A stretch of 45,078 bases of DNA, from positions 34,139-79,216 of the forward strand of contig JACPNG010000022.1 in the NCBI GenBank assembly GCA_016185605.1, read 5' to 3'. A program made the translations under genes and the position numbers. Source of the stretch: Candidatus Woesearchaeota archaeon (lineage in GTDB: Archaea; Nanobdellota; Nanobdellia; SCGC-AAA011-G17; JACPNG01). The notes under the pieces are model-generated. The model worked only from the letters and a program-made list of their open reading frames with translations. It did no database searches and had not been told where the DNA came from. Below, piece by piece: positions 1-8,477 of this stretch (position 1 is the stretch's first letter; the number at the start of each line of letters is the position of its first letter).

Positions 1-2
1 AT

Positions 3-56
3 CTGGATACAATAAATAGATTATTTGAAGATTATGTAAAAAATTCTGGAGTCTAA
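3..56 (+). CDS. C-terminal end of a CDS truncated by the window edge (...LDTINRLFEDYVKNSGV*)
   Basis: Open frame from window start to TAA at 54-56; too short to classify. Confidence 0.3.
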   Translation: MDTINRLFEDYVKNSGV

Positions 57-259
57 GTCCAAAAGTAGTTGGTAATGTAAATAAATCATAACTTAGAACT
101 GCCATACTTTGTCATAGAATAAATAATGTCCTGATTCTATTTCTATCCATATTGCAGGTCTGATTCTACAAGAACCAACTATTTGAGCTGAAAATTTAAT
201 TTTTTTCATAATAATCCCTATAGAATTGAGTATTTAATTATTTTTATTTAATTATATAA

Positions 260-994
260 TTATCCAAAAGGATCAATTTGAACCCTATAAAGAACAACAG
301 CAAATAATTTAGAGCTAATAATAGGCTTTTCTAAGACCCTACCATACAAACTAATAGATATACAAATATTGACTAAGACCCATAGATTAAACAGACAAGT
401 AGAGAATAAGAAATAGAATAATCTCAAATGAAAGTTCTTAGATGTAGTTCTGGGCTTAAAATCATGTTCTAGTTGCCTATATTTTGTCTCAATTCCCCAT
501 CTAGCTTTATAAAAAGAAAAAAGGTAATGGGTTAATTGTTCTGGAATATCTAAATTAGTAGAGAATGCTCTCTTTATTCCAACTTCATCATCAACTAAGA
601 CTAGATTTGTGATAACATCTCCAAACTTAAAATCCTTAATAACTCTAGCTTTGCAATCTTCACTCTTATCATACCATTGCTTTACAGTAGAACTTCTTAT
701 CTTGGGCATTAAATAATTAACATTATTATTGTTAAGAACTTTAATAATGGAAGGCTTATCAAATCCCCTATCTAAATACACTTTATCTATATGTATTTTC
801 TGTTTAGCCCTTTTAATCAGTTTATTAACTAATAATTCAATATCATCTAAAGGGTGAACAATTAAGGCATCTATTGTAAATCTTCTGCCAGCTACTACAA
901 TGGAACAAGTAATGAACTTAAAAAAATGACTAGTTCCTCTGTCTTGTTTGCTATTAACAATATAAGGATCATCTTTATCCCCATAACTTAGGAA
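260..994 (-). pseudogene. DDE transposase remnant (IS4/ISH3-like), N-terminally truncated
   Basis: The ORF track starts at an internal Met (781), but the same frame is open to ~994 (YGDKDDPYIVNSKQDRGTSHFFKFITCSIVVAGRRFTIDALIVHPLDD...). C-terminal RWGIETKYRQLEHDFKPRTTSKNFHLRLFYFLFSTCLFNLWVLVN is typical of archaeal IS4/ISH3-like DDE transposases. Confidence 0.75.
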
Positions 995-1001
995 TTAAAT
1001 A

Positions 1002-1394
1002 ATGGAAAAAACATGGATTAAATGGAATGAGAGAGATAAATATTTAACCAATGAGTCAGGAATCTATTTTTTAGCTCATTTTTATGGAAAATCTCCAGAA
1101 GAATTTAACTCTAAAGATAAAAGAATATTCTATATAGGTAAAGCTGGATATTTAAAGGGAAGATTAGAAACATTTGATAGATCTATTAATCATAAAGATA
1201 AAAATAAGATTAAGAATATAAAACATGATGGAGCAAGAAAGTATAGGAAGAAATATGGTAAGAATAAGATAAATCAACTTTATGTGGCTATTGAATTTGT
1301 TGCTGACACTTTAGGAGATAAAGAAAGAGAATATATTAAGAATTTTGGGGATAAAAAACCAGAGTTAAACATAAGAAGAACAAATAAAAAATGA
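1002..1394 (+). CDS. GIY-YIG nuclease-like protein
   Basis: SGIYFLAHF...RIFYIGKAGYLKGRLETFDRS matches the GIY-YIG core. Confidence 0.6.
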   Translation: MEKTWIKWNERDKYLTNESGIYFLAHFYGKSPEEFNSKDKRIFYIGKAGYLKGRLETFDRSINHKDKNKIKNIKHDGARKYRKKYGKNKINQLYVAIEFVADTLGDKEREYIKNFGDKKPELNIRRTNKK

Positions 1395-1495
1395 ATTTAT
1401 TCAAAGACGCACCAAGAGACTGGAGATTTTATCTAAAATACTTTAGTTTAGGATGGCTTACTGCTTTAGCTATGTGGTATTATTGGCTAAGATAA
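1391..1495 (+). CDS. 34-aa small hydrophobic protein (MNLFKDAPRDWRFYLKYFSLGWLTALAMWYYWLR)
   Basis: ATGA start/stop overlap with the GIY-YIG gene; one hydrophobic segment; absent from the ORF track because of length. Confidence 0.4.
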   Translation: MNLFKDAPRDWRFYLKYFSLGWLTALAMWYYWLR

Positions 1496-1559
1496 GAGAA
1501 TGGGAATATATTTAAAAACTAAAATTTATTATAGATATAATAAAGAGGGAGAGATAAAA

Positions 1560-2012
1560 ATGGAAAAAAGAGATTGGATATTAGCTTTTTTATTTGCTAA
1601 AGGAAAAACTGAAGAAATAGGCGAACCTATAGATGGTAGTTTAAGATTAATGAAAAATCTATTTTTATTATGGATAGAAAGAAACAATTTAAATTTAGAT
1701 AATATATATGAGGATTTCAAAAAATATAATTATGGTCCTTGTGATTTTAATGTTTATAAAGATATGAAGGACTTAAAAGAAGATAAATTAATAGAAGAAG
1801 TTGATATAGGCAGAAGTTATTCTAAATTAAAATTAACAAAAAAAGGTTATGAAAGAGCTGAGATGATATTTAATAATATGACTAGAGACATAAAAGAGAA
1901 AATTATAGAGATAAAAAAAGAAATAAATAGTAGAGATAGTTTATTATCACTATTAAAATTTATTTATGAGAAATACCCAGAATGGGCTGAAAATAGTTTA
2001 ATAAAAATATAA
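1560..2012 (+). CDS. SocA/Panacea (DUF4065)-like protein
   Basis: Likely start at 1560 after a GGGAGAG-type RBS; LMKNLFLLW...YNYGPCDFNVYKDMKDLKEDKLIEE...LKLTKKGYERA resembles the YGP...Y.DL..L...GLI...LT.KG pattern. Confidence 0.5.
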   Translation: MEKRDWILAFLFAKGKTEEIGEPIDGSLRLMKNLFLLWIERNNLNLDNIYEDFKKYNYGPCDFNVYKDMKDLKEDKLIEEVDIGRSYSKLKLTKKGYERAEMIFNNMTRDIKEKIIEIKKEINSRDSLLSLLKFIYEKYPEWAENSLIKI

Positions 2013-2036
2013 AGATTCAAAATAATGGGGGGTCAT

Positions 2037-2747
2037 ATGACCTTAATAGTAGCATTAGTATGTAAAGACGGGATAGTCATGGGAGCAGATAGTCAAGTTA
2101 CTTCAATGCCTATAAAAAGAAGAATTTCGGACAAAATATGTAAAGTGTGCGATTCTGTTTTAATGGCTGGTGCTGGTTCTTTAGCACAAATTCAGAAAAT
2201 TCAGGATAGTATTTATTCAATACCAGCTGAGATAATAAAGGAAGGAAATTTAGAAAAAATAAAGGATTTTATAAAAATGCAAGTAGCACACCCTATAAGA
2301 AAAAGTACATTAATACATTATCAACAATTAGGAACTCATCCAGATAGACCAGAAATAGGAGATAATGCAGAGATAATTTTAACAGGTTTTAATAGTCAAA
2401 GACCAACTATTTTTCATTTAGATGTAAATGCTATGGATACTAAACATAATGATTATTGTACAATAGGGTTTGGATTACCATTTGCACAAGTTATTTTAAA
2501 AGAAGTTAAAAATATTAATGAATTAGCTATTGAAAAAGGAAAAATATTAGTATATAAAGCAATAAAAGATGCAATTGAAACAGGTGCATTTAGTATGGAT
2601 TATCCTATAAGTATATGGACTATGATTAATAATGAAGGAAAGATAGTAACTAATAAAGTTGATGAGGATGAAATAAGAGGAATTGCAGATACAGTAAGTG
2701 CTATTTCTAAAACTACTATAGAAAAACTTTTTAGTATTGATAAATAA
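2037..2747 (+). CDS. Proteasome beta-subunit-like N-terminal nucleophile hydrolase
   Basis: MTLIVALVCKDGIVMGADSQVT...RRISDKICKV: Thr directly after Met, Asp at +17, Lys at +32. GGGGGGT RBS just upstream of ATG 2037. Confidence 0.75.
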   Translation: MTLIVALVCKDGIVMGADSQVTSMPIKRRISDKICKVCDSVLMAGAGSLAQIQKIQDSIYSIPAEIIKEGNLEKIKDFIKMQVAHPIRKSTLIHYQQLGTHPDRPEIGDNAEIILTGFNSQRPTIFHLDVNAMDTKHNDYCTIGFGLPFAQVILKEVKNINELAIEKGKILVYKAIKDAIETGAFSMDYPISIWTMINNEGKIVTNKVDEDEIRGIADTVSAISKTTIEKLFSIDK

Positions 2748-2755
2748 ACATTTTT

Positions 2756-3265
2756 ATGCCAAAATGTCCAAATTGTAATTATGAGTTAGTATTAATCCCT
2801 AATATAGTGAAGTATAAATGTTCTAAATGCGGTAAGCTATTTCCACAAAGAGATGTAGATAATATAACATTCCAAAGATGGAATAAGAAACAAAGAGATG
2901 TAGATAAACACAATCTCAAAGTAGAAAAGATAAGATCTAAACTAACAGAAGAAGAAAAAGACAAAAGAGCTAAGTTATGGAGAGAGAAAAATATTGAAAG
3001 GATAAAAGCTAGGGAAAGAGAATTATGGTATAATGGTACTAGAAAAATATATCTCAAAGAGTACTATCAAAGGGATTTAAACCGCTCACGTTTAGGCAAA
3101 AGAATCAAATATTATAGGTTAAGACAAAAGTTATTAGCACTTCAAATGTTAGAAAAACAAGAGATTAAGGCTTATACTAATAATCTATTCATTTCACCGC
3201 CCACTTACTTACATTACCAACTACTTTCCAAACCAAAAGTATTAAAAAATAAGAAATTAGCTTAA
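2756..3265 (+). CDS. Zinc-ribbon protein, possibly transposon-associated
   Basis: MPKCPNCNYELVLIPNIVKYKCSKCGKLFPQ: two CxxC knuckles, then a basic helical region. Confidence 0.55.
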   Translation: MPKCPNCNYELVLIPNIVKYKCSKCGKLFPQRDVDNITFQRWNKKQRDVDKHNLKVEKIRSKLTEEEKDKRAKLWREKNIERIKARERELWYNGTRKIYLKEYYQRDLNRSRLGKRIKYYRLRQKLLALQMLEKQEIKAYTNNLFISPPTYLHYQLLSKPKVLKNKKLA

Positions 3266-3269
3266 TCAA

Positions 3270-3540
3270 GTAGACTAGATTGGGCAGTCAGCCCTTGCCT
3301 GTAACCACAAACGGGCTTCATGGTGGAATCGAAGCTCAGGAAAAGGTATGGCTAAGGTTATTAGTCTTTATCTGGACGTTGAGGCTCTGTCCTGTTTGGT
3401 TGATATTTTTGTGAATCGTGTCAGATTAGGAATAAAGCAGCACTAAGCAAATATATTGGCGCTTACAGGGTAGCGGGGCCGAGAAAGGATAAAGGCAGCT
3501 AATCTCTTTGGTTTATATCAATTCTTGGGCGCGTCTACAC
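3270..3540 (+). ncRNA. ffs: Archaeal signal recognition particle RNA (7S/SRP RNA)
   Basis: Helix 8 motif GTGTCAGATTAGGAATAAAGCAGCAC (3418-3443) matches the GUCAG..GGAA..GCAGC signature; terminal GTAGAC (3270) pairs with GTCTAC (3533-3538); locally elevated GC. Confidence 0.85.
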
Positions 3541-3575
3541 TATCCATTAATATATTTTATGGAAATTGAAATTTG

Positions 3576-3600
3576 AAACGAAAGGTTTATAAATATACTA
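3576..3600 (+). promoter_or_regulatory. Archaeal BRE/TATA promoter for 3643-4152
   Basis: AAACGAAAGGTTTATAAATA, identical over 20 bp to 6183-6202. Confidence 0.6.
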
Positions 3601-3642
3601 TTCACTTTAAAGTAATAAATTTAATAGGAGTTAAGATATAAA

Positions 3643-4152
3643 ATGAAACTAAGACAAAATTTAGGCAATCTAGTAATATCTGTTGCAATAGGAGCAGCTG
3701 GTGTTTTATACTCATTTAATGCTGGAGCTCAAGATTCATATCATTCTTGTCCAAAAGGCATTATAGAAGCAGAAAACTATTTATCACATCTGAGAATTGG
3801 ATTAATGGGAAGTAACCCTAAAAGACAACATGAAAAAGCTGCAAGAGAATGGAAAGAATTCAATTATAGAATGCGTGAAGAAAATCTTAAAACTGAAATT
3901 CGCAAAGAAGTTGAACAAATATCAGAAGTTTATAGAAGATTAACATTAGAAGCTGAGAAAGCATCAAAACTTTTTAAAGAAGGAGATATTTTTGAAGGAG
4001 AAAAATTAATAAGAAATCATCCAAAACAAACTGAAGAATTAGCAGAAAGATTAGGTTGTACCCCTGAAAGTTTAGTTGGACCATATAAACAATATGAAAA
4101 ATTAATAGGTTTAGCTGAAAAATATGGACAAGTTCTAGGATCAATAAGATAA
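3643..4152 (+). CDS. Secreted protein of unknown function
   Basis: N-terminal signal peptide (LVISVAIGAAGVLYSFNAGAQD), then a charged helical region. Confidence 0.7.
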   Translation: MKLRQNLGNLVISVAIGAAGVLYSFNAGAQDSYHSCPKGIIEAENYLSHLRIGLMGSNPKRQHEKAAREWKEFNYRMREENLKTEIRKEVEQISEVYRRLTLEAEKASKLFKEGDIFEGEKLIRNHPKQTEELAERLGCTPESLVGPYKQYEKLIGLAEKYGQVLGSIR

Positions 4153-4163
4153 TTAGACTAAGA

Positions 4164-4676
4164 TTAAATATTTTTTAATTCAAACAATTCCTTGTCAACT
4201 TGGTTTAGAATATCCCCAATATTCTGGACAACTAACCCATATAATTTCTTTATTATCAATTCATATATTGATTCTTTCAATGGACCAGAGCAATAATTTA
4301 TTACATCCTTCATTTTATTAATTGACAATTGGGATATTTTCTCTTTTGGGATTCTGCATTCCATTGACTTGCCTTCAAATAGATTAATTAATTCTATAGG
4401 GGTTCCAATTCCCATCCTTTCTAGTTTTATATCAATTAGGCAAGAATCTCCTTTAGAGCCTTTTATTACATACTTAAATACATTATTGTCGATAATTCCT
4501 GTGAATTTTGCTGAGCTACATTTTATGGCCTGCTCATTAAAGCATTCTATTGTAGCGCAGTTTTTCTTTATTAGATTAGAGAAAAAGAAGAACCATACAG
4601 CTATTCCTATAATAAATATTATTAATATTACTTTCTTTACAGAAATCTCTTTTGCACCCCTTGTTCCTACTATCAT
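4164..4676 (-). CDS. Membrane-anchored protein of unknown function
   Basis: Single N-terminal TM (VILIIFIIGIAVWFFFF), then a soluble domain; downstream of dnaG. Confidence 0.65.
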   Translation of the reverse strand: MIVGTRGAKEISVKKVILIIFIIGIAVWFFFFSNLIKKNCATIECFNEQAIKCSSAKFTGIIDNNVFKYVIKGSKGDSCLIDIKLERMGIGTPIELINLFEGKSMECRIPKEKISQLSINKMKDVINYCSGPLKESIYELIIKKLYGLVVQNIGDILNQVDKELFELKNI

Positions 4677-4688
4677 TATATTAATAAT

Positions 4689-5891
4689 TTAAAAATTATT
4701 ATTTATCAAGATTTCTGCTCTTGTATCATTGGGCCTTACCCTAGATTCCATTCCAACTAAATACTTGACATTTGCCCTGTCTGCTATGTTTATTATATCT
4801 TTGTTGATTATTCCGTCAAACACAACAGCAAATACAGAGTTTAATGACTTTATTGTTGTCACTAACTCGCTGGTTGGGACTTTTCCAAGTATGTTCATCT
4901 CCTGATCAAGAATATAAGCTCCCCTTGTTCCTATTAAATCATCAAGCATTTTCTTAAAATTTTGCTTTTGCTGGGGTGATAAGATAACATTTGTGATTCT
5001 AGGTTCAATCTTTTCTTTTTTGTCTTCTATAGCATTATTCTGCTTTTCAGGAGTTTCAATTCCTCTTGTAATTCCTATCTGTTCTACAGTTATCTTGCTT
5101 CTTAATGCCTTATGAATTTCCTTCTTTGTTATTTCTTCTACTTCCTTGCCATCAGGAGCCCTTGTCACAAAATCAATTTCTGTTACACTAGAAATTTCCT
5201 TTATAATTAATTCTCCTCCCCTGTCGCCATCTACAAATACTGTTAGTATTTTCCTTCTTCCAAGCTCTATAATAGTTTCAGGAACTGATGTGCCATTTAA
5301 CCCAATTGCATTTTTTATCCCATGCTTTAATAGATTAAGGACATCTGCCCTTCCCTCTACTACAATAACCTCATCACTTTCATCTATGGATGGGCCAGCT
5401 GGTAATCTATCTTTGCCATATTCTACAATTTCCATCATCCTGACAGATTGAGCTACCTCATCTGTAATCTCCTGGGAGTCTGGTAATACAGAATCTGTTA
5501 ATACTTTTAGCAATTCCTTGGCTCTTTCTATAACAAAATTTCTTTTGGAAATTCTTACATCCTCTATTCTTTCTATCTTTACTTTAGAATTGCAAGGCCC
5601 TATTCTTTGGATGGTTTCCAAAGAAGCCGCTATTATAGCTGTTTCAGCCTTATCCAAAGAAGAAGGAATAATTATAGTTCCAAATGTTTTTCCGTATCTT
5701 GTTTCAGAATTTACTTCTATCCTTCCAATCCTTCCAGATCTCTGTAATTCTCTCAGTTCTAAATCTGATCCTAATAAACCCTCTGTCTGGCCGAATATTG
5801 CCCCAATTACATCAGGCTTGTCTACTACCCCTTCTATCTGTATTTGAGTATGAACTATATATTTTGCACTTACAGGACTTATCTTTGCCAT
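4689..5891 (-). CDS. dnaG: Archaeal DnaG-like primase / exosome-associated Toprim protein
   Basis: MAKISPVSAKYIVHTQIQIEGVVDKPDVIGAIFGQTEGLLG and Toprim core EVIVVEGRADVLNLLKHGIKNAIGLNGT. Confidence 0.95.
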   Translation of the reverse strand: MAKISPVSAKYIVHTQIQIEGVVDKPDVIGAIFGQTEGLLGSDLELRELQRSGRIGRIEVNSETRYGKTFGTIIIPSSLDKAETAIIAASLETIQRIGPCNSKVKIERIEDVRISKRNFVIERAKELLKVLTDSVLPDSQEITDEVAQSVRMMEIVEYGKDRLPAGPSIDESDEVIVVEGRADVLNLLKHGIKNAIGLNGTSVPETIIELGRRKILTVFVDGDRGGELIIKEISSVTEIDFVTRAPDGKEVEEITKKEIHKALRSKITVEQIGITRGIETPEKQNNAIEDKKEKIEPRITNVILSPQQKQNFKKMLDDLIGTRGAYILDQEMNILGKVPTSELVTTIKSLNSVFAVVFDGIINKDIINIADRANVKYLVGMESRVRPNDTRAEILINNNF

Positions 5892-6049
5892 TTGAATCAA
5901 CTCCTATCATTTTATAGTCTAAGAACAAGATACTATTTATTATAATTTAATGATTATTTTTGCTTTTATTTCTTGAAATGGGGCAACATCAGCCCCTAAA
6001 GTGAAAATAATGATTATATTCTCTTGTTCTTTTCTTAATTATTATGAAT

Positions 6050-6126
6050 ATAGCCTAGTATTAACTCCCAAGCTCATCGCCTTGGCTATCGCCGCACTCC
6101 ATTGAGTATCTCTATACTAGGCTCTT
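6050..6126 (-). ncRNA. Candidate structured RNA or leader
   Basis: 10-bp closing stem AGCCTAGTAT/ATACTAGGCT (6114-6123 with 6052-6061), internal hairpins CCAAG/CTTGG and ACTC/GAGT; TATA-like AAAGTATATAAATGC ~27 bp upstream on the minus strand. Confidence 0.4.
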
Positions 6127-6182
6127 TTGATTTTGAAAGCTAAGGGCATTTATATACTTTTAGTTTTTTCAGATAATATTAA

Positions 6183-6202
6183 AAACGAAAGGTTTATAAA
6201 TA
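6183..6202 (+). promoter_or_regulatory. Archaeal BRE/TATA promoter for the 6250-7619 operon
   Basis: AAACGAAAGGTTTATAAATA. Confidence 0.6.
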
Positions 6203-6249
6203 AGTTATACTACTATAAAGTGATGAAATTAGTTAAAGGGAGATAAAAA

Positions 6250-6462
6250 ATGGCATTAGATGATAATTTTAAATATGAATTAATAAAGCCATTATCATAC
6301 AAAGAACAAATTCCAATTGATGAGTCCTTAGTTGGATTTAAGGGATTAGATGGAAAGGAATATCCAACATTAGATGCTATGGTTAGAGCTAATGATAAAT
6401 ATATACAAAAAAAATCAGAAAGGCTAAGACAAGAAATAGAAAAATGGGAGGTTCAAAAATGA
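6250..6462 (+). CDS. Small protein of unknown function
   Basis: First gene of an operon; RBS GGGAGATAAAA; ATGA overlap with the next gene. Confidence 0.65.
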   Translation: MALDDNFKYELIKPLSYKEQIPIDESLVGFKGLDGKEYPTLDAMVRANDKYIQKKSERLRQEIEKWEVQK

Positions 6463-6737
6463 AATATTCAAGTTTAATATCAAAATTGGCATTGCCTTTT
6501 GTTTTAGCAGGAAGTATTGGATGTGCTAGTCAAGATTATAGTAGAGAAATAGAGGGTTTAACAGGAACATCTGTTAGAGAATCTGTTGAATATAAAATTG
6601 AGAATTTAGGGGGAAGGTCAATAAGGCCAGATAAAAATTATCCAGAGATTCCAGAGTTATCAATTAAGGGTTTAACAGGAACTAAGGTAGATAAATATAA
6701 TCCTACAGAAGGATTAACTGGAGAATACACAAGATAA
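6459..6737 (+). CDS. Putative lipoprotein with GLTG repeats
   Basis: Likely start 6459 with GGAGGT RBS; lipobox-like LAGSIGC; three GLTG motifs. Confidence 0.65.
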   Translation: MKYSSLISKLALPFVLAGSIGCASQDYSREIEGLTGTSVRESVEYKIENLGGRSIRPDKNYPEIPELSIKGLTGTKVDKYNPTEGLTGEYTR

Positions 6738-6749
6738 AAGGAGAGCAAA

Positions 6750-7016
6750 ATGAGCAATTTTAAAACATATGCACCAGCAATTTGCCTTAGCGGGCTTTTA
6801 TTATTTAGTTTAGCTAAGGGATGTAGCCCTTCACAAAGAGAGAGTGTACCAAGAGATGTAGTTTATCATATGTCAAGCTCAGTCAAACTCAATAAACCAA
6901 AAGCTAATGCTTATTTTAATTATATTCATTCAAGAATAGAAGAAGAGAGATCAAGAAGATTAAGTATGAAATATGATCCTAAGCTAGATTATTTAAAAGG
7001 AGAATTAAGGAGATAA
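6750..7016 (+). CDS. Putative lipoprotein
   Basis: Signal/lipobox-like LLFSLAKGC; GGAG RBS. Confidence 0.6.
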   Translation: MSNFKTYAPAICLSGLLLFSLAKGCSPSQRESVPRDVVYHMSSSVKLNKPKANAYFNYIHSRIEEERSRRLSMKYDPKLDYLKGELRR

Positions 7017-7019
7017 AAA

Positions 7020-7619
7020 ATGGCAGAAGAAAAAAAGGATAAAAAACTAGTAACTGTAGACGATATAGTAAGAAATACTTATTTAGGAGCAGGCGCTAAA
7101 AAGATTAATGAAGATCCTAGGAATGCAAGATATGCTGCTGGGGCTTTAGAACAATATTTAGCTGGAGCTAGTGCTGAAGTTAGAGAAGCTGTTGAGCCTT
7201 GGATAAAAGGATTGCCCCAAGCAATAGACTCTAATGGCGGAATCTTGCCCGTATTAGCAAGAAATGCATATGATAATTATCATAAAAACTCTGAAGAACT
7301 ATTTTTAGAAGCAAAAGTTTCTGATATATTAACTTCAGCCAAGAAATTAGGATATGACGGAGTAATCCCAGAATTTACTGGCGAATACAAAGATAAAACA
7401 TTCAGACAGTTAGCAGAAGAATATAAGAAAATAGAATCTAAACAAAAAGAAAAGAAAGAATTAACTGAAGATGAAAAGAAATTAGCAGGAACTTTACAAG
7501 TATTAATCTCATTAAAGGAGAGAATGTATAGTCATGCAATAACTAAGATGGATGACAGTTTTACAAGTGATCAACTTAAAAGTTTAGAGGAACAACTTAA
7601 ACCAAAAGATAAGAAATAA
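7020..7619 (+). CDS. Soluble helical protein of unknown function
   Basis: Same operon, 4 bp after the previous gene. Confidence 0.65.
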   Translation: MAEEKKDKKLVTVDDIVRNTYLGAGAKKINEDPRNARYAAGALEQYLAGASAEVREAVEPWIKGLPQAIDSNGGILPVLARNAYDNYHKNSEELFLEAKVSDILTSAKKLGYDGVIPEFTGEYKDKTFRQLAEEYKKIESKQKEKKELTEDEKKLAGTLQVLISLKERMYSHAITKMDDSFTSDQLKSLEEQLKPKDKK

Positions 7620-7643
7620 GATAATAATTAATTTTTTTTCTTT

Positions 7644-8429
7644 TTATTCTTCTAATTGTTTTACTAGAGAAGCCATTTCTCCTACAAATTTATCAGCTTT
7701 ATCCCTAAAATTCTGGATTTCTTTTCCGCTTAGGTCAGCTATTTCACCATGGCTTACATAATGGGCTAATGCATAAACTTCTTTATACCAGTCAACATAT
7801 TTTTGATTTAGCATTCCTTTTTTTACAAAATGCTCTTTAAGCATAATATCTATATGCTCTGGGCTTGGAGGAGCCACATTAGCTGACATTAAAGCAGCAT
7901 GAGCAGAATCTACCATTGCCCAATAAACAGCTTCCATTGAAGATAAAATGCTGAATTTAGCTCTTGCCAGATGCATTGGAGCCCTTCTTAAGGCATTATA
8001 AATAGCTTCTGGGGTCGGCCTTATTCTTCCTTTTGATAATAGAACTTTTAATGGATTAAAGAAGCCCCCAAAATCTATTAATGGAATCCCATATCTTATT
8101 ACATTAATTACAACTGGCTCTCCAGTAATCATCTGGTTCCAGAAAGCCGATAATGTTACTGTATTAATATGAAGTTTTTTTGGATATTTCAATGAAGCTA
8201 CTAATATTCCCATCTCCTGCCTATACCATGCTATTAATTCTTCATCCCATTGTATAGAACAATCATCTACAATCACAATAATATCAATATCGGATTTTTC
8301 ATCTGCTGAATGCTTGGCAGAGGAGCCGAAAAGAACTATTGATTTTATTACAGTATTGAATTTTTTGTAAGCTTTTACAGCAAAATCATAGGATATATCA
8401 TACCTTTGTTTATCATACTCTTGTTTCAT
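7644..8429 (-). CDS. Nucleotidyltransferase (MNT-type) domain protein, possible HEPN-like C-terminus
   Basis: IVLFGSSAKHSADEKSDIDIIVIVDD matches the GS..R....DiD motif. Confidence 0.75.
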   Translation of the reverse strand: MKQEYDKQRYDISYDFAVKAYKKFNTVIKSIVLFGSSAKHSADEKSDIDIIVIVDDCSIQWDEELIAWYRQEMGILVASLKYPKKLHINTVTLSAFWNQMITGEPVVINVIRYGIPLIDFGGFFNPLKVLLSKGRIRPTPEAIYNALRRAPMHLARAKFSILSSMEAVYWAMVDSAHAALMSANVAPPSPEHIDIMLKEHFVKKGMLNQKYVDWYKEVYALAHYVSHGEIADLSGKEIQNFRDKADKFVGEMASLVKQLEE

Positions 8430-8477
8430 ATCAACCTCTTTTATATTATAAGCTGTCTTTATTTTATAAATATTTAC

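Noticed and set aside
5146-5917. Plus-strand ORFs opposite dnaG
   Set aside because: Antisense shadows of a strongly supported gene; no domain-like sequence or RBS
6050-6126. tRNA interpretation of the cloverleaf-like element
   Set aside because: No TTCRA T-loop, no proper anticodon arm; kept only as an unclassified structured RNA candidate
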